Origin: Epiperipatus broadwayi | Taxonomy: Eukaryota > Onychophora > Udeonychophora > Euonychophora > Peripatidae | Direction of reading: 5' to 3' | DNA length: 64,000 bases | Assembly: GCA_028023455.1 (NCBI GenBank) | Contig: JAQFVV010006426.1 | Span: 374,001-438,000 of the forward strand | Part shown: positions 22,884-33,539 of the stretch, one piece after another | Numbering within the stretch: the first letter of the stretch is position 1 | How the letters are laid out: every line of letters begins with the position of its first letter | The notes under the pieces: model-generated | The model's database searches: none | Told to the model about the DNA's origin: nothing | The model's input: the letters and a program-made list of their open reading frames with translations, nothing else | Translations under genes and position numbers: made by a program

Positions 22884-24976
22884 CACTATAAAATAAAATG
22901 TTAATATTTCTGATTAAATAATTTAAGGCTTTCATATAATCTATTATAATAATATTCTCTAAAAAAAATAAAATATAAAGCATCACTAATATGCCATTTT
23001 AAATCTCAATAAATGATTTCTACTTGTATATGCCGCGGGGGTAATTAAAAAGGGGTTTATTTTAAATTATAACTATAGCGAAAGTTAAAAGCTTATAGAG
23101 GTGATTTTGAGATTAAATGCTCGACTTTTAAACTAATGTAAGTTAAATTGTTATCTTAAAACACGCACGCATGTATGTATAAAAGGTGAATAAGTATGAA
23201 TTTTTTTTAACTGAGATTGCAATGTGAGATTGCATAAACCTAAGATTGCCTCAAGCATATGGATTGAATGAACATTACGTATGACACGGACCCCAACGAC
23301 AACTCAAAGAATATTGAACTCTGGGTGGAGATTGGATCCTCAGATAATAACCAACCCATATAAATATGAGTCTTAGTCTTTGTCTTTACCTCGGTTACAG
23401 TTTTTTTACATTCTTTGTTTTGTTTTGCTTATGCTTATAGTTTTTTAAAATTCCTCCGGAAGCTACGACCAGAACTTTCTCTTTTTTTGCTATCCAGTTT
23501 ATCCAATATGACCACTGTGAAATTAACCTTTAGAGCGTCGATCGTCATGATGGGCTAAAAAAACCCTCAGTGATTGATCGACGCTCCGCCGCCAGAACAT
23601 CTGCACAGCTATGAATGATCAACAACAGTGCCGTCCAAACATCGTACTCCAATCAGTCCAAGGACGTTGTTCCGTTTAACATACAAGAATCGTCCAAACA
23701 TACTACGCTGAACTTATATAAAATGAATAACCATTTATTATGGAAACAGTATCCAACAGGTTCGAACCCTCACCAAATTAGAAGCAGCAGAAGACTACGC
23801 AAAATCCTAGGTAAACACTTTATTTCTTTTATGCTCCCATTCATTCTTTACGTAGACTTTAAAAGGCAATCTCATAATTAATTTAATCTCAACTTTCGTA
23901 AATCAAAATATAAAATGATCCGTAATCCCTCATATTTGAATCTTAATATTTTAATCTCAACTTTCGTAAATAAAAAAAAATATCAGATGCTATATAGTTC
24001 CTCATATTTAAATCTTAGGACTTTTCCTGTTATGAACTTTGATCATAATTATTATTTTCTTTCGCAAATAAATTATAACACACACCTAATTTCAAATGTA
24101 AAAGAAGGAAACATATTTTATCATCCATGTTTATTATGCATAATATGTTCTTTTCTGTGCGAGTGCGAGAATGCGTGTATGTGCGTGCAAATAAAGCAAT
24201 TAATTAATGTTTCATTTTTTATATTCAATAAATTCTTTTTTTTTATTTAAACAAGTCGAGCATTCCTCAAATCATTCTCTATAATTAAAATATATTTTTT
24301 AAGTATTATAATCAGCATTTATTCATGCGATTAATTATTTTACTTTTAAATTTGTCTTTCTTATTTTTTTTGTTGTTTTGTTTATTTCTTTAAATTTCAT
24401 CGTGCCGTAAGTCACGATGTTTATTTACTATGTAGTTAAGATAGGTTTAAGAGTTGGGAGGGCCTATTATTAATAAGTATAAGTAAATGTCAATAAAGCT
24501 AGTATGAATAATTCTATTGGACTGTATGATAACGGGGGGATGATATTATAAGCTTCTAATTTTTTATATAAGGATGCATAAATCAAACATTCGTATTAGT
24601 TGCAAATAACCAATGACCCGGTCCAATATTTGGACCGATCTGTAAATCAACCAAGCTTCTTCTCCATTGGTTATTATTGTGTCTTTTGCCAGAATGATAT
24701 TCTTTAAACAATTTCATCGCGACCCTGAGTGACCCTTATTGGTCCATGCTGGGAGTTTGAGCTTATGGGCGGGGATTAGACTTCGAAATCGTTTTGATAT
24801 GACGTAAGGTGATGCGAGAAATTAAATTGTAAATTAAATCATCGTATCTGGCGCCCCCTTGTGTTGATAATGAACAACTATCGATATAGGAAAATAAATA
24901 AAGCTTTACGCTATATCATGTTTGTTTCAGAGCTCTCAATCCCTACATGAACGGTTGAATAAGGCGACCGGTCACA
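22884..24976 (+). repeat. 3' LTR of element 1, right part
   Basis: Resumes the LTR at CACTATAAAATAAAATG and runs collinear with 12412-14824 without the LINE fragment. It keeps the ~60-bp segment (CATCGTATCTGGCGCCCC and following) that the 5' LTR lost. It ends GACCGGTCACA, followed by ATAT. Confidence 0.9.
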
Positions 24977-25003
24977 ATATACTTGGCATTTTAGATATAA
25001 CTA

Positions 25004-25452
25004 ACTATAAGGAACTTGAATACTGACTTTCAAGCTCTCTTCAACCATCTACTCTATCTCATACAACTGGTACACATGTCCACACATGTGAAAAAAATAA
25101 ATGATCTCCAATATATGTATTTCATGTTGAACCAGCACTCATCAGTTGGTTCAGATCATCATATCTCACATGTATGGATGGATGAAGAGTTTGAAGGGGA
25201 GGGGGGTAGAGTAGATCGAATCCTGTTCATTAAAGTTTGAATATTTGCTATTTTAATATAAACTGACCATTGATAATATGTATGTGTAGGAAATGATCTA
25301 GACCAACTGTTGAGTGCTGATCCAACATGAAATACATATATTGGAGATCATTTATATTTTTCACATGTGTGTAGTCATATATATCAGTTCTATGAGATAG
25401 AGTAGATGGCTGAAAAGAGTTTGAAAAGCTGTGTTCAAGTTGCTTATGGTTA
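25004..25452. mobile_element. Foldback MITE, ~450 bp
   Basis: The left arm (GGAACTTGAATACTGACTTT, CATCTACTCTATCTCATA, GATCTCCAATATATGTATTT, CAGCACTCATCAGTTGGT) is answered by the right arm (ACCAACTGTTGAGTGCTG, AAATACATATATTGGAGATC, TATGAGATAGAGTAGATG, GTGTTCAAGTTGCTTATGG). The loop holds a 74-codon frame (25016-25240) that merely runs through the left arm. Non-coding. Confidence 0.8.
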
Positions 25453-26658
25453 CAAGTTACTTACTGTAAATACTGATTGGTTGTATAGATTCAGAAATTG
25501 ATACAAGCTTGAAAACATCATGTAGCATTATATTTTCTACATTTCATCAATTTTCGTTACAAGAAGAATGAAGAAGTATATAATACTTTTTTTTTAAAAG
25601 AGTGTATTCAAATATGTTTTGAATGTAGTACATACATATGTAAATATATTATTTTCTTAATTTATTATTTTATTATGTTTTTCTATTTTGTTGTTTTTAT
25701 GTGTATAATTTTTAAATTAAATTATCTCATAAGAATATCTATACTGCAGCAGTATGATGTGAAATTGGAGAGCAGTTTATTTATTTTTTATTATGAATCA
25801 AATTTACAGATAAAACAAAATGTTTGAACTGAAAGAATTGCTTTTAAATGATTCAACGATGTTTCGAGTTTTTTATTTTTTTTTTGAGCTTCAGATTAAA
25901 TCATTAAAATCAGCCCCAGTTGAAATGCTAAATACAGATTTTAACTTTCTGATTAAATTTATCATTTTTGATTTTGGTCTTTCATGTCTTTCTTGTTATT
26001 TTTTAATCAATAAAACTCAAAATATAAACATCTTGTCAATAAACATTTATGGATAGATTTATTCATTTTGAAATTACAATGAATCTGATATGAAGTAGAA
26101 AGCATATTGAAATATTGCTCTTGAATATTTGAATGAGATTTTCCATGCATTTTTTTCAGGACATAGGAAAGGCTGTTTCAAATATCTTTGTACTACTGTC
26201 ATGCCACTACTGGCATAACTTTATAATATATTACTTTATCGTTTTAATTTTTTATTTTGAAAATAAAATATCACATAAGTTTTACTAATATCTTTGAACT
26301 GCTGTCATACTATGGTAGCAAACAGTGGTGTCATTGTTTCCACGAAACAAAGTATGAAAGTGCGAGAAAATCTTGACAGAGCAAAGAATTCTGGAAGCAG
26401 TAGTTATTGTAACATTTAATTACAAGATATTATAAATACATATTTGATTTTGCCATCTTTATAAAAAAAAAGTATGTATAAACACTTGATTTGCCCCTTT
26501 TTTTTTTTAAATTAAAAAAAAGTTGAGAAAATTTACAAAATATTATAAATATTAAAATATCTATATAAAAAAAGATGCAATCGTTAAGTGTAAGCAATGC
26601 TTTCCATGCATACATGGGCTACACTGCACTATTTAAAATATATGTACACAAATTATAT
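25453..26658. other. AT-rich non-coding DNA
   Basis: Nothing recognised. An acceptor-like TTTTTTTCAG near 26160 is followed by a short open frame but no donor. Confidence 0.45.
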
Positions 26659-27063
26659 ATTAATTAATAAATGGGATGAACATTATATATACAAGTTAAA
26701 TCCATAGCCAATGTGTATTGATGTGCAGCAACCAATCAGATACAGTTCTGCAGGTTGAATGAAAACACTAGCAAACCCGTTTTCATTCAGCCTGCAGAAC
26801 TGCATCTGTTTAGTTGCTACACACCAATACATCTTGGCTGTGGATTTAACTTCATATATATATTTTCCTGAAATGAATATGAAACATAATAAATTTAATA
26901 GACAACTATATATTTAAATTTATATATATATAATGGTCATCCCATTTGCTGGTAGCTTGGACAGATTTGCTACTGTTTTCATTGTCTGCAGAACTGCATG
27001 GTTGCTGCATACCAATGCACCTTGACTTTGGATTTAATGGTCATCCCATTTACTGATTAATTT
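26659..27063. mobile_element. Foldback MITE with three arm copies
   Basis: The termini AATTAATAAATGGGATGA and TCATCCCATTTACTGATTAA are inverted. Inside, CAATGTGTATTGATGTGCAG to GTTCTGCAGGTTGAATGAAA (left) is mirrored by TTTCATTCAGCCTGCAGAAC to ACACCAATACATCTTGGC around a ~12-bp loop at ~26775. A third, partial right-arm copy follows at ~26935-27055 with its own TCATCCCATTT ends. No coding. Confidence 0.78.
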
Positions 27064-27424
27064 ACATCTATTTTAACTGTTAAAAATATTAAATTTAAAT
27101 AAATTATATGTATATAAATTTATATTATATAATGTGTATAGTATTGATGATTTCAGTATCTGCACAAAAGCTTAGAACCAAATGTTGCAGATACAATGGA
27201 CCTGTTATGTATAATCATGAAATGTTTCAATTGTTTTAATATACATAATCTTTCATAATATGCTTATGAAAGAAGAGTAAGATATGAAACTATTATTCTT
27301 TGACAGTATTATTTCCATTAACTACTACCTATTTTCTAATCATGTTTTCATTTTTTTTATTATCACTTTTTCTTATTTAACTTCTTAAAAATGTTTATAT
27401 AATAATAATAGAAAATTTTCATTA

Positions 27425-27745
27425 AAACAGGCAAAACTCTCCGTACTGTAGTGCCACTCAGTGCAAGACAGAGTAATCAATGAATGCCAGAAGGATTGTG
27501 CATAAAATCCCTATCTAGTGTTTACTCATGCAATATCCCCAGACTAGTTTCTGGATTGTGGTCTTCGTCAGTGAGTGAACTTATATAGTCATATAGATAG
27601 AGATTTTATGCACAAGACTTCGGCAGTCATTGACTACTCTGGTTTGCACTGAGTGGGACTACTGTATGGAGAGTTTTGCCTGTTTTAATAACAGTTATAA
27701 GCAAGCATAAGAAATGGTTTTCATGTGATGTTTAGTGGTTTAAAA
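27425..27745. mobile_element. Foldback MITE, family A, copy 3 (best preserved)
   Basis: The left side reads AAAACAGGCAAAACTCTCCG, TGTAGTGCCACTCAGTGCAA. The right side reads TTGCACTGAGTGGGACTACT, GGAGAGTTTTGCCTGTTTTA. Subarms around AAAATCCCTATCTAGTG and ATAGATAGAGATTTTATG also pair. Beyond the right core lies CATGTGATGTTTAGTGG, shared with copies 1 and 2. Confidence 0.85.
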
Positions 27746-29384
27746 TTTTCATTAATTTTATAGATGAATTTATTGAAAATTTAATGAAGTTTTTCAAGTA
27801 TTTTTTTAAAATTAGAATCTAGAAAACATATAATCTAGCAAACAACTAATTAAAACTGGATAAGCAAATTAAATAATTTTATCCAGCAATAATATTTGTA
27901 TCAGTCTGATACCCATGAAATAAAGTTGTAATCAATCAAAAACTAGTCAGGGCAAATGGAATCATTTTATCCAGCAATAACATTTAATCTAGTCTAATAC
28001 CTATGAACTAAAAGTCCATTTTAAATTGAGTTCTAATTAAAAAAAAAATATGGAAAATCTCGTTACGCTTTCAGTACAGGCATTTCAAGGCAAAGAACTC
28101 ATAACAACTTTTCAAATGAGAAAAGTGAAGGTGAAGGCATGTTTTCCCAGATTTTCCAAATGAAAATAGTAAAGTTTTTTATATTTTTTCCATTCTCGTT
28201 TAACTCTCTAGCTTAGAATATCTAAATACCTGTTATCAATATTCAATAGCTAAGTTAAGGTCAGCTATCTGAAAGAAAATTCCTAAGCCTGTTTAGAAGC
28301 TAAATTTTTTTAAAGCTCTACTCATCAATTTTAGCAGTGAAATGAACTCTGATAATTTTCAATAAAGTGAAATTGCATATTTATTTATATATGCATATTT
28401 GTTAAATTTTTTCTCAAGACAGATTGAATGACTAGGCAATAAAATATTTTTTTATCATTGGTGTAGGTTTGTTACTGATTGCCATTATCTTGAAACATTC
28501 TTCCATATTACTATTTAGAGCTGCATAGTAAACTTTAATGAGCTCATCAATGTATATTTGTATATAGACATAAATATTTACATGATTAACAATTTTTATA
28601 TGTGAAATATTAAATAAAGTTAAATTTTATATTTGCAACAGAAGATATATTTATCTGATCCATGTATAAACTGAATATTTGTGATGATGGTATTTTATTA
28701 TATATATATTGGCTTAATTCCATCATTTAGTTGAATTGTTAAATATTTTTAGAAAAATTAAAACTAAATATATTTAACTGTTATTAATAACATACAGATT
28801 GGTTAATATAGAATACAAGTTTGTTAGTGTTCTATATCTTAGCAACTATAAGCACTATTATTTTAAATAATATATATATTGCATAGATCAGATATTAAAA
28901 TAAATGTTTAAGGAAACTTAGACAATCATGTTATAAATATGATATATTAAATTTCACAAGTTTGAAAGGTAACTTTAAATTATTATTAAAGTTTAAATAT
29001 ATCTACATTCTAGTCACACAACTGCTTATATGAACTTTGATTTTTTTAAAAACATATGTATACAAATAACATATTAAATTAAACCTATAACTACTTTTAT
29101 TAAATATAATAAAAGGAGTTGATGATTTAACATATTAGTATTCTGATTGGAAAAATATAAATTAAATTTGAATTTTTCTAAAAACATTTAATAATTTGAC
29201 CAGATGAAGGGAATAGTCCACCATATAACTATAAATTGAATGTGTATATTTATTTATTTTGGATGGTAGATTGAAGTTTTTAAAACAATGGATACTGTTT
29301 TTAATGATAAGTTATCTTATTAAGCTGAGTACTGTTTTATACCAGTGATGAAAAATTCAAGTTTTTAGATGCTGAAATTATAAA
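27746..29384. other. AT-rich non-coding DNA
   Basis: Nothing recognised except a short duplicated phrase (TTTTATCCAGCAATAA at ~27880 and ~27966). Confidence 0.5.
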
Positions 29385-30480
29385 AGCAGAATGCAATGTG
29401 ATGCAGTGTGACTTCTTTTTTTTCGGAGTCAGGAATATATCAGCCACTATGCCCAGAGAAACCTGTTAGCCACTTTACTTTCCCTTTTCATTCCCACCCT
29501 AAGTTTTTCCCATATTCTTCTCTGTCCTGCTTCATTCCATTTCCACAACATAATCTTTGTCAACTCCATAGCCTTTAAATCTAAATCCCCCTTATCGTGT
29601 CCCAAACCCAGCATAAAAGCCAATAACCCACTTGCTGTATAATCACTTTGTTTATATTTATTCTTCCACAACTTCATTATTTGTACCCTTTCTGCTTTTA
29701 GGCATTTACATTAAATTAACAGATGACTAATATTTTCTATGCCTTCATTACACAACTTGCACACTAAATCACTCACATTTTTCCATTTATGTGTATATTC
29801 CCTTGTTACTATAGATCCTGTTCAAGCTTTAAACAATAAACTGCTTTCCTTGCTATTATTATAAATTAACTTGCACTCAATATTCCGTTTACTTCTATTA
29901 TATATATATATTTAAACTCTTTTTACTCTTACTTCTCCATCTCTCCAACTTCCTATTCTTTATTAATGCACCTATTCTTCTATCCCATTCCTTACCACTA
30001 TAACATTCAACAATTCTCCTAACATAATCATCACATCTTTTGTATAAGTATACTGATATACATTCTTTATCCAAATCTGCATATCATACTATCTTTCTCA
30101 CTCATCTTGTTGCCTGCCCTTTACTCATAACCCAATTAACTATTATTTTGGCTATTCTTTTATTATCAATACATTGCAATCTACTGAATATTTTCATTTT
30201 GCTTTTTGCATCTCATATAAAAACTTGACCATCCCATTTCTCCTTGAACTGTCTTCTTTGCTGTCCACACTTCTGCATCTAATGCATGATTTTCTACTTA
30301 TCTTTGTATTTTTTTCTAAGTAATATAATATCCCTTTACTAACACACAACACATCATTACGATATGTTAACCCTGTTACTGCCACTCCCTTCCATACAAT
30401 TCTAGCTACATCATATTCATTATATGAAAACAATTTCTTTATCAGCCCCTTTCTTTTTTTTTGCTTCATTTATCAATTTT
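29385..30480 (-). mobile_element. Decayed LINE 3' half (non-LTR retrotransposon)
   Basis: On the minus strand the 3' part of a LINE reverse-transcriptase ORF survives in pieces. VWKGVAVTGLTYRNDVLCVS (near 30390) matches a conserved stretch downstream of the RT domain in invertebrate LINEs. It is followed by a zinc-knuckle-like Cys/His cluster near 29700-29760 and then the C-terminus MKLWKNKYKQSDYTASGLL to the stop at 29447. The tail at 29385-29410 has CATCACAT-like sequence as in the copy at 14372. Frameshifts and stops break the frame, and the 5' end and catalytic core are missing. Protein clade not assigned. Confidence 0.75.
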
Positions 30481-31468
30481 TTTCTCCCATTCATCCAAAA
30501 TAAATATATAGCAGAGTGTTGCATCCCTCCCCCAATTAGTCACATTTAAAATATATTTTTACAATTTACAATAGATTAAATAAATTTAGAAGTGGTTTGA
30601 ACTCATACTTTCAAGCTCACAATCAATACACATAACTATAATCCCTTCTAAATTATGTTAAGTTCAGTATAGATAATATACTTGTATTTAAAAATTAGGT
30701 TAAATAGAAAATACAATTCATTAAATAATATTAAGTAAAAACACTAATTTCTATTTATGCTTAGTAATATGTAAAAAAAGATTCTTCACCCCTTGATATT
30801 TGTTAACTATTTATGAAATTTATACGTTTATATTTTAAATATTTACTCTTTCATTGAAATTTGATTATGGAAAGGTCTCTTTAAATTTAATAATAACAGG
30901 ATAGAATAATTGGTAGGAAGATGACACTCAATATTAGTAGTAGCCCAAGTATTATTATTTAACTGCACTCGGCGATTTAGTTACTCAGCCTGTCTTTGGG
31001 TAAAAATCTCCACAAACATATGTATATAAAATTGAAAATAAAATATTGAAGATTAATAAACGAAAAAAAAAAAAATTAAATTCCAGAAATTGTTTACTAG
31101 ACTTCTATTTAGTTCGAGTTATTCTTCATTTTCCATTTCATTCATCTTTTTTTTTTGTCTTCTATTCAGTGAATTAAATTTTCTAAATACTGAACTTGCT
31201 TAGAAACTTCACCAATTGTAATTGAATTAATAACAATTATTTACTCTGCTTTTTGTTCCAGAGCCATTTATTGTAAGTTTAAGTAATTACTGACCATATT
31301 ATTAACAGCTACTTATGAGACCATTCCTAGAAGAAAGTCAAAGAATAAAAAAGTTAAAAATAAAGTTTAGAATCATTATTATTATGGATGTTATTAAAGT
31401 ACGAAAATGCTATTGTATTAATCGTAGTGAAAAGAAGAAGAAAAAATTTAGAATCTTAACATAATATT
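30481..31468. other. AT-rich non-coding DNA
   Basis: Around 30590-30665 the minus strand has a B-box-like GAGTTCAAACC, but no convincing A box. Nothing else recognised. Confidence 0.4.
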
Positions 31469-31469
31469 G

Positions 31470-31560
31470 ATGGTAGTTAAGACCTGTAGAGGTCCCTGCC
31501 TTCGCATTTTCAACCGCACATGCTTTAGGTTTATTGCCTTAATAAATATTAGTATTTAAA
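31470..31560. repeat. Interspersed repeat B, copy 1
   Basis: TGTAGAGGTCCCTGCCTTCG, then GCATTTTC, a GCAT-CTTTAGG motif and TTGCCTTAATAAATATTA. The same order recurs at 50795-50875. Class unknown; no reading frame. Confidence 0.6.
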
Positions 31561-32200
31561 TAATCATTACATCAGTAAATGCTAGATTATAATGTCTTAC
31601 AAAATTCACAGATTAGTTTTTGGCTACTAGTTCTTTTCAATGGGGAATATTGGATTTGTACCTACATATATAGTAGCCACATATATTGAGCTGATTTAAA
31701 ATTTTTACTTATCCTAAGGTTTTAAACTCAAACCAACTTTCTTTTAGAAGCCTAATATGATTGATGAATATACATTGAAAGAGTCTTGTGTCACTAATTG
31801 AAATTCAGTATTTAAAAAATTTATGAGAGATGATTTGAATACTTTATATTAACGTCATTAGTATACTAGAATTGCGTAAGCTAAGAGTCGTGATATTTTT
31901 TGTTTTGTTTTATATGTGAGTATTAAAGTTTTAAATTTCTGATTATTTTAAAATCTGTAAAAATTTATTTCTTCTCAAATGTTAAATAAAATGTTATTGA
32001 TACAAATAAATTTTATTTATATTAATAGTTTACTATACTAGGATATCTATTGAATTGTGTTAGATTGCTGATTATTTTAAATTTGTTGTATCACCATCAA
32101 TTTTAATGTTACATTGAAATGTGTTAGCATATAAAAGCGATTTACCACTGAAGAAGAAGCTGTAAGTAGTAACCAAAAATAATTAAATCAAATTAATTTA

Positions 32201-32241
32201 GGCCTAGTACTTTCGAGGTTTTCCTCCTCATATTCATGGCC
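32201..32241 (-). ncRNA. Hammerhead-ribozyme-like motif, decayed core
   Basis: On the minus strand: stem I GGCC/GGCC, then ATGAATATGA in place of CTGATGA, stem II GAGG-AAAA-CCTC, the invariant GAAA, a short stem III within AGTACT, and UA at the cleavage position. Hammerheads are known in Penelope-like elements, and this lies right after a GIY-YIG remnant. The two-base expansion in the CTGATGA box should abolish cleavage. Confidence 0.55.
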
Positions 32242-32658
32242 AAAATAAGTTATAAACATTGCTGTAATGTTACAAAATAATAAAATATGCAAATGCAAAT
32301 TAATTTGTCCATCTTCTTGAAACAGAAAAACACGTGTTGCATCTATCGATGGCATTGTTATCACCGACAATAAAACACGCCTCCTTGATTTTTCTTTTAC
32401 AATTATTGGCTTCAGAGCATACTATCTTGGGGCTGCAGAGTTCAAACACATGGCCAGCCTGCCCCTCATGTTTGAAAAATATTGAGAGTTATCATTATTT
32501 TTTTTTGCTCTTCTATACGTATAAATGTGCTGAGCAGCTCCACCATGAACAGTGGCTCTGGTTTCCCCGTAGTATATGGCACTGCATCCAGCCTGAGGGC
32601 ATGTAATACTGTATGACCTGTAACTCATTGCTAATTGCCTCAAACATTTCTGAATCAT
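32201..32658 (-). mobile_element. Penelope-like element 3' end with GIY-YIG remnant
   Basis: The minus-strand frame 32658-32422 contains YSITCPQAGCSAIYYGETRA, which matches the start of the GIY-YIG nuclease found at the C-terminus of canonical Penelope-like retroelements (the Y-x-I-x-C-P ... C-x-x-x-Y-x-G-E-T pattern). It continues with damage into a C-terminal extension that ends near 32188. A hammerhead-like motif lies at the very end. The reverse-transcriptase part is absent, so this copy is strongly 5'-truncated. Confidence 0.68.
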
Positions 32659-33539
32659 GTATAGCTTTTTTTAAATTTGGAGAATATTTTTAAAATTAAG
32701 TAATTTTACTTTCATTTCATAATTCATTTTATATCTGATAATTCTTCAGTTTTTTGTTTGTGTGTGTGATTAACAAATATCTTTAATGAAAATGAACAGT
32801 TTAATCATTATGTCTGGTTGTACATCAATATAATCTCAAAATGAAGTTAACATTTTGCAATAACTTTCTGAATTATTTTTATCATTTTTTTTATCATTTT
32901 AATATCAAATATCTTCTGATCCATCTTTAGATTAAAAAACCGTCATGTATAAAACAAAAATCTCATTACTGGTTGGTGCAAATATTTTATGGATTTATAA
33001 ATTCTATATGTTTTTCTATCATACTTTCCATCAGTTTCTTATAATATTTAGCTCCTCAAAAGTTATTTTAGCATCTGGAAATAGCAAAACAAAACATGGA
33101 GTTAACTGTACAATTTTTAATATATCTATATATAAATACATATTTTTAAAAAGCTGTGGCTAGTTTACAACATGATTGCTATCACACAATATTTAATATT
33201 CTACTGCGACCTTTCATAATTTGTATAAATTTATACAATTATATAACTTATTTAATAAATTATCTATTATATTAAAAAAAAAAATATGACTGATTTTTCA
33301 TTTTCTCAAACCATTTTTCACATGCAAAATAAAAACATTATCAAAACAAATTTCCTGTGCATATAATTGAATGATCTGCATATATAGATTTTTTGTGGAG
33401 TCTAGTACTTCATGAACTTTTTTTTTTTAATGCAAGTGTTGATTCGTCAGTGCCACTTGATCTGAATTTGCATACTATTTTATATATGTATAAAATAATA
33501 ATATAAAATAATATTGGAAGTTATTTCAGTAATAATAAG
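32659..33539. other. AT-rich non-coding DNA
   Basis: No feature recognised. Confidence 0.5.

Larger units (their letters stand above)
12293..24976 (+). mobile_element. LTR retrotransposon 1, non-autonomous, with nested insertions
   Basis: The element consists of two direct repeats (LTRs) around a ~2.5-kb interior. Both LTRs begin TGTACCGAG and end CACA. The interior starts with a primer-binding-like TGGCGCTTCC and ends with a purine-rich GCGGGGATA just before the 3' LTR. The 4-bp ATAT at 12289-12292 is repeated at 24977-24980 as a target-site duplication. The only large sense gene is gag-like. No protease, reverse transcriptase, RNase H or integrase frame is present, so it needs a helper. 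Two later insertions interrupt it: a LINE tail in the 5' LTR and a 5.4-kb inverted-repeat element in the 3' LTR. The LTRs differ by only a few substitutions per few hundred bases, suggesting a fairly recent origin. Confidence 0.85.

Noticed and set aside
30590-30665. tRNA-derived SINE on minus
   Set aside because: B-box-like GAGTTCAAACC only; no convincing A box or second copy.
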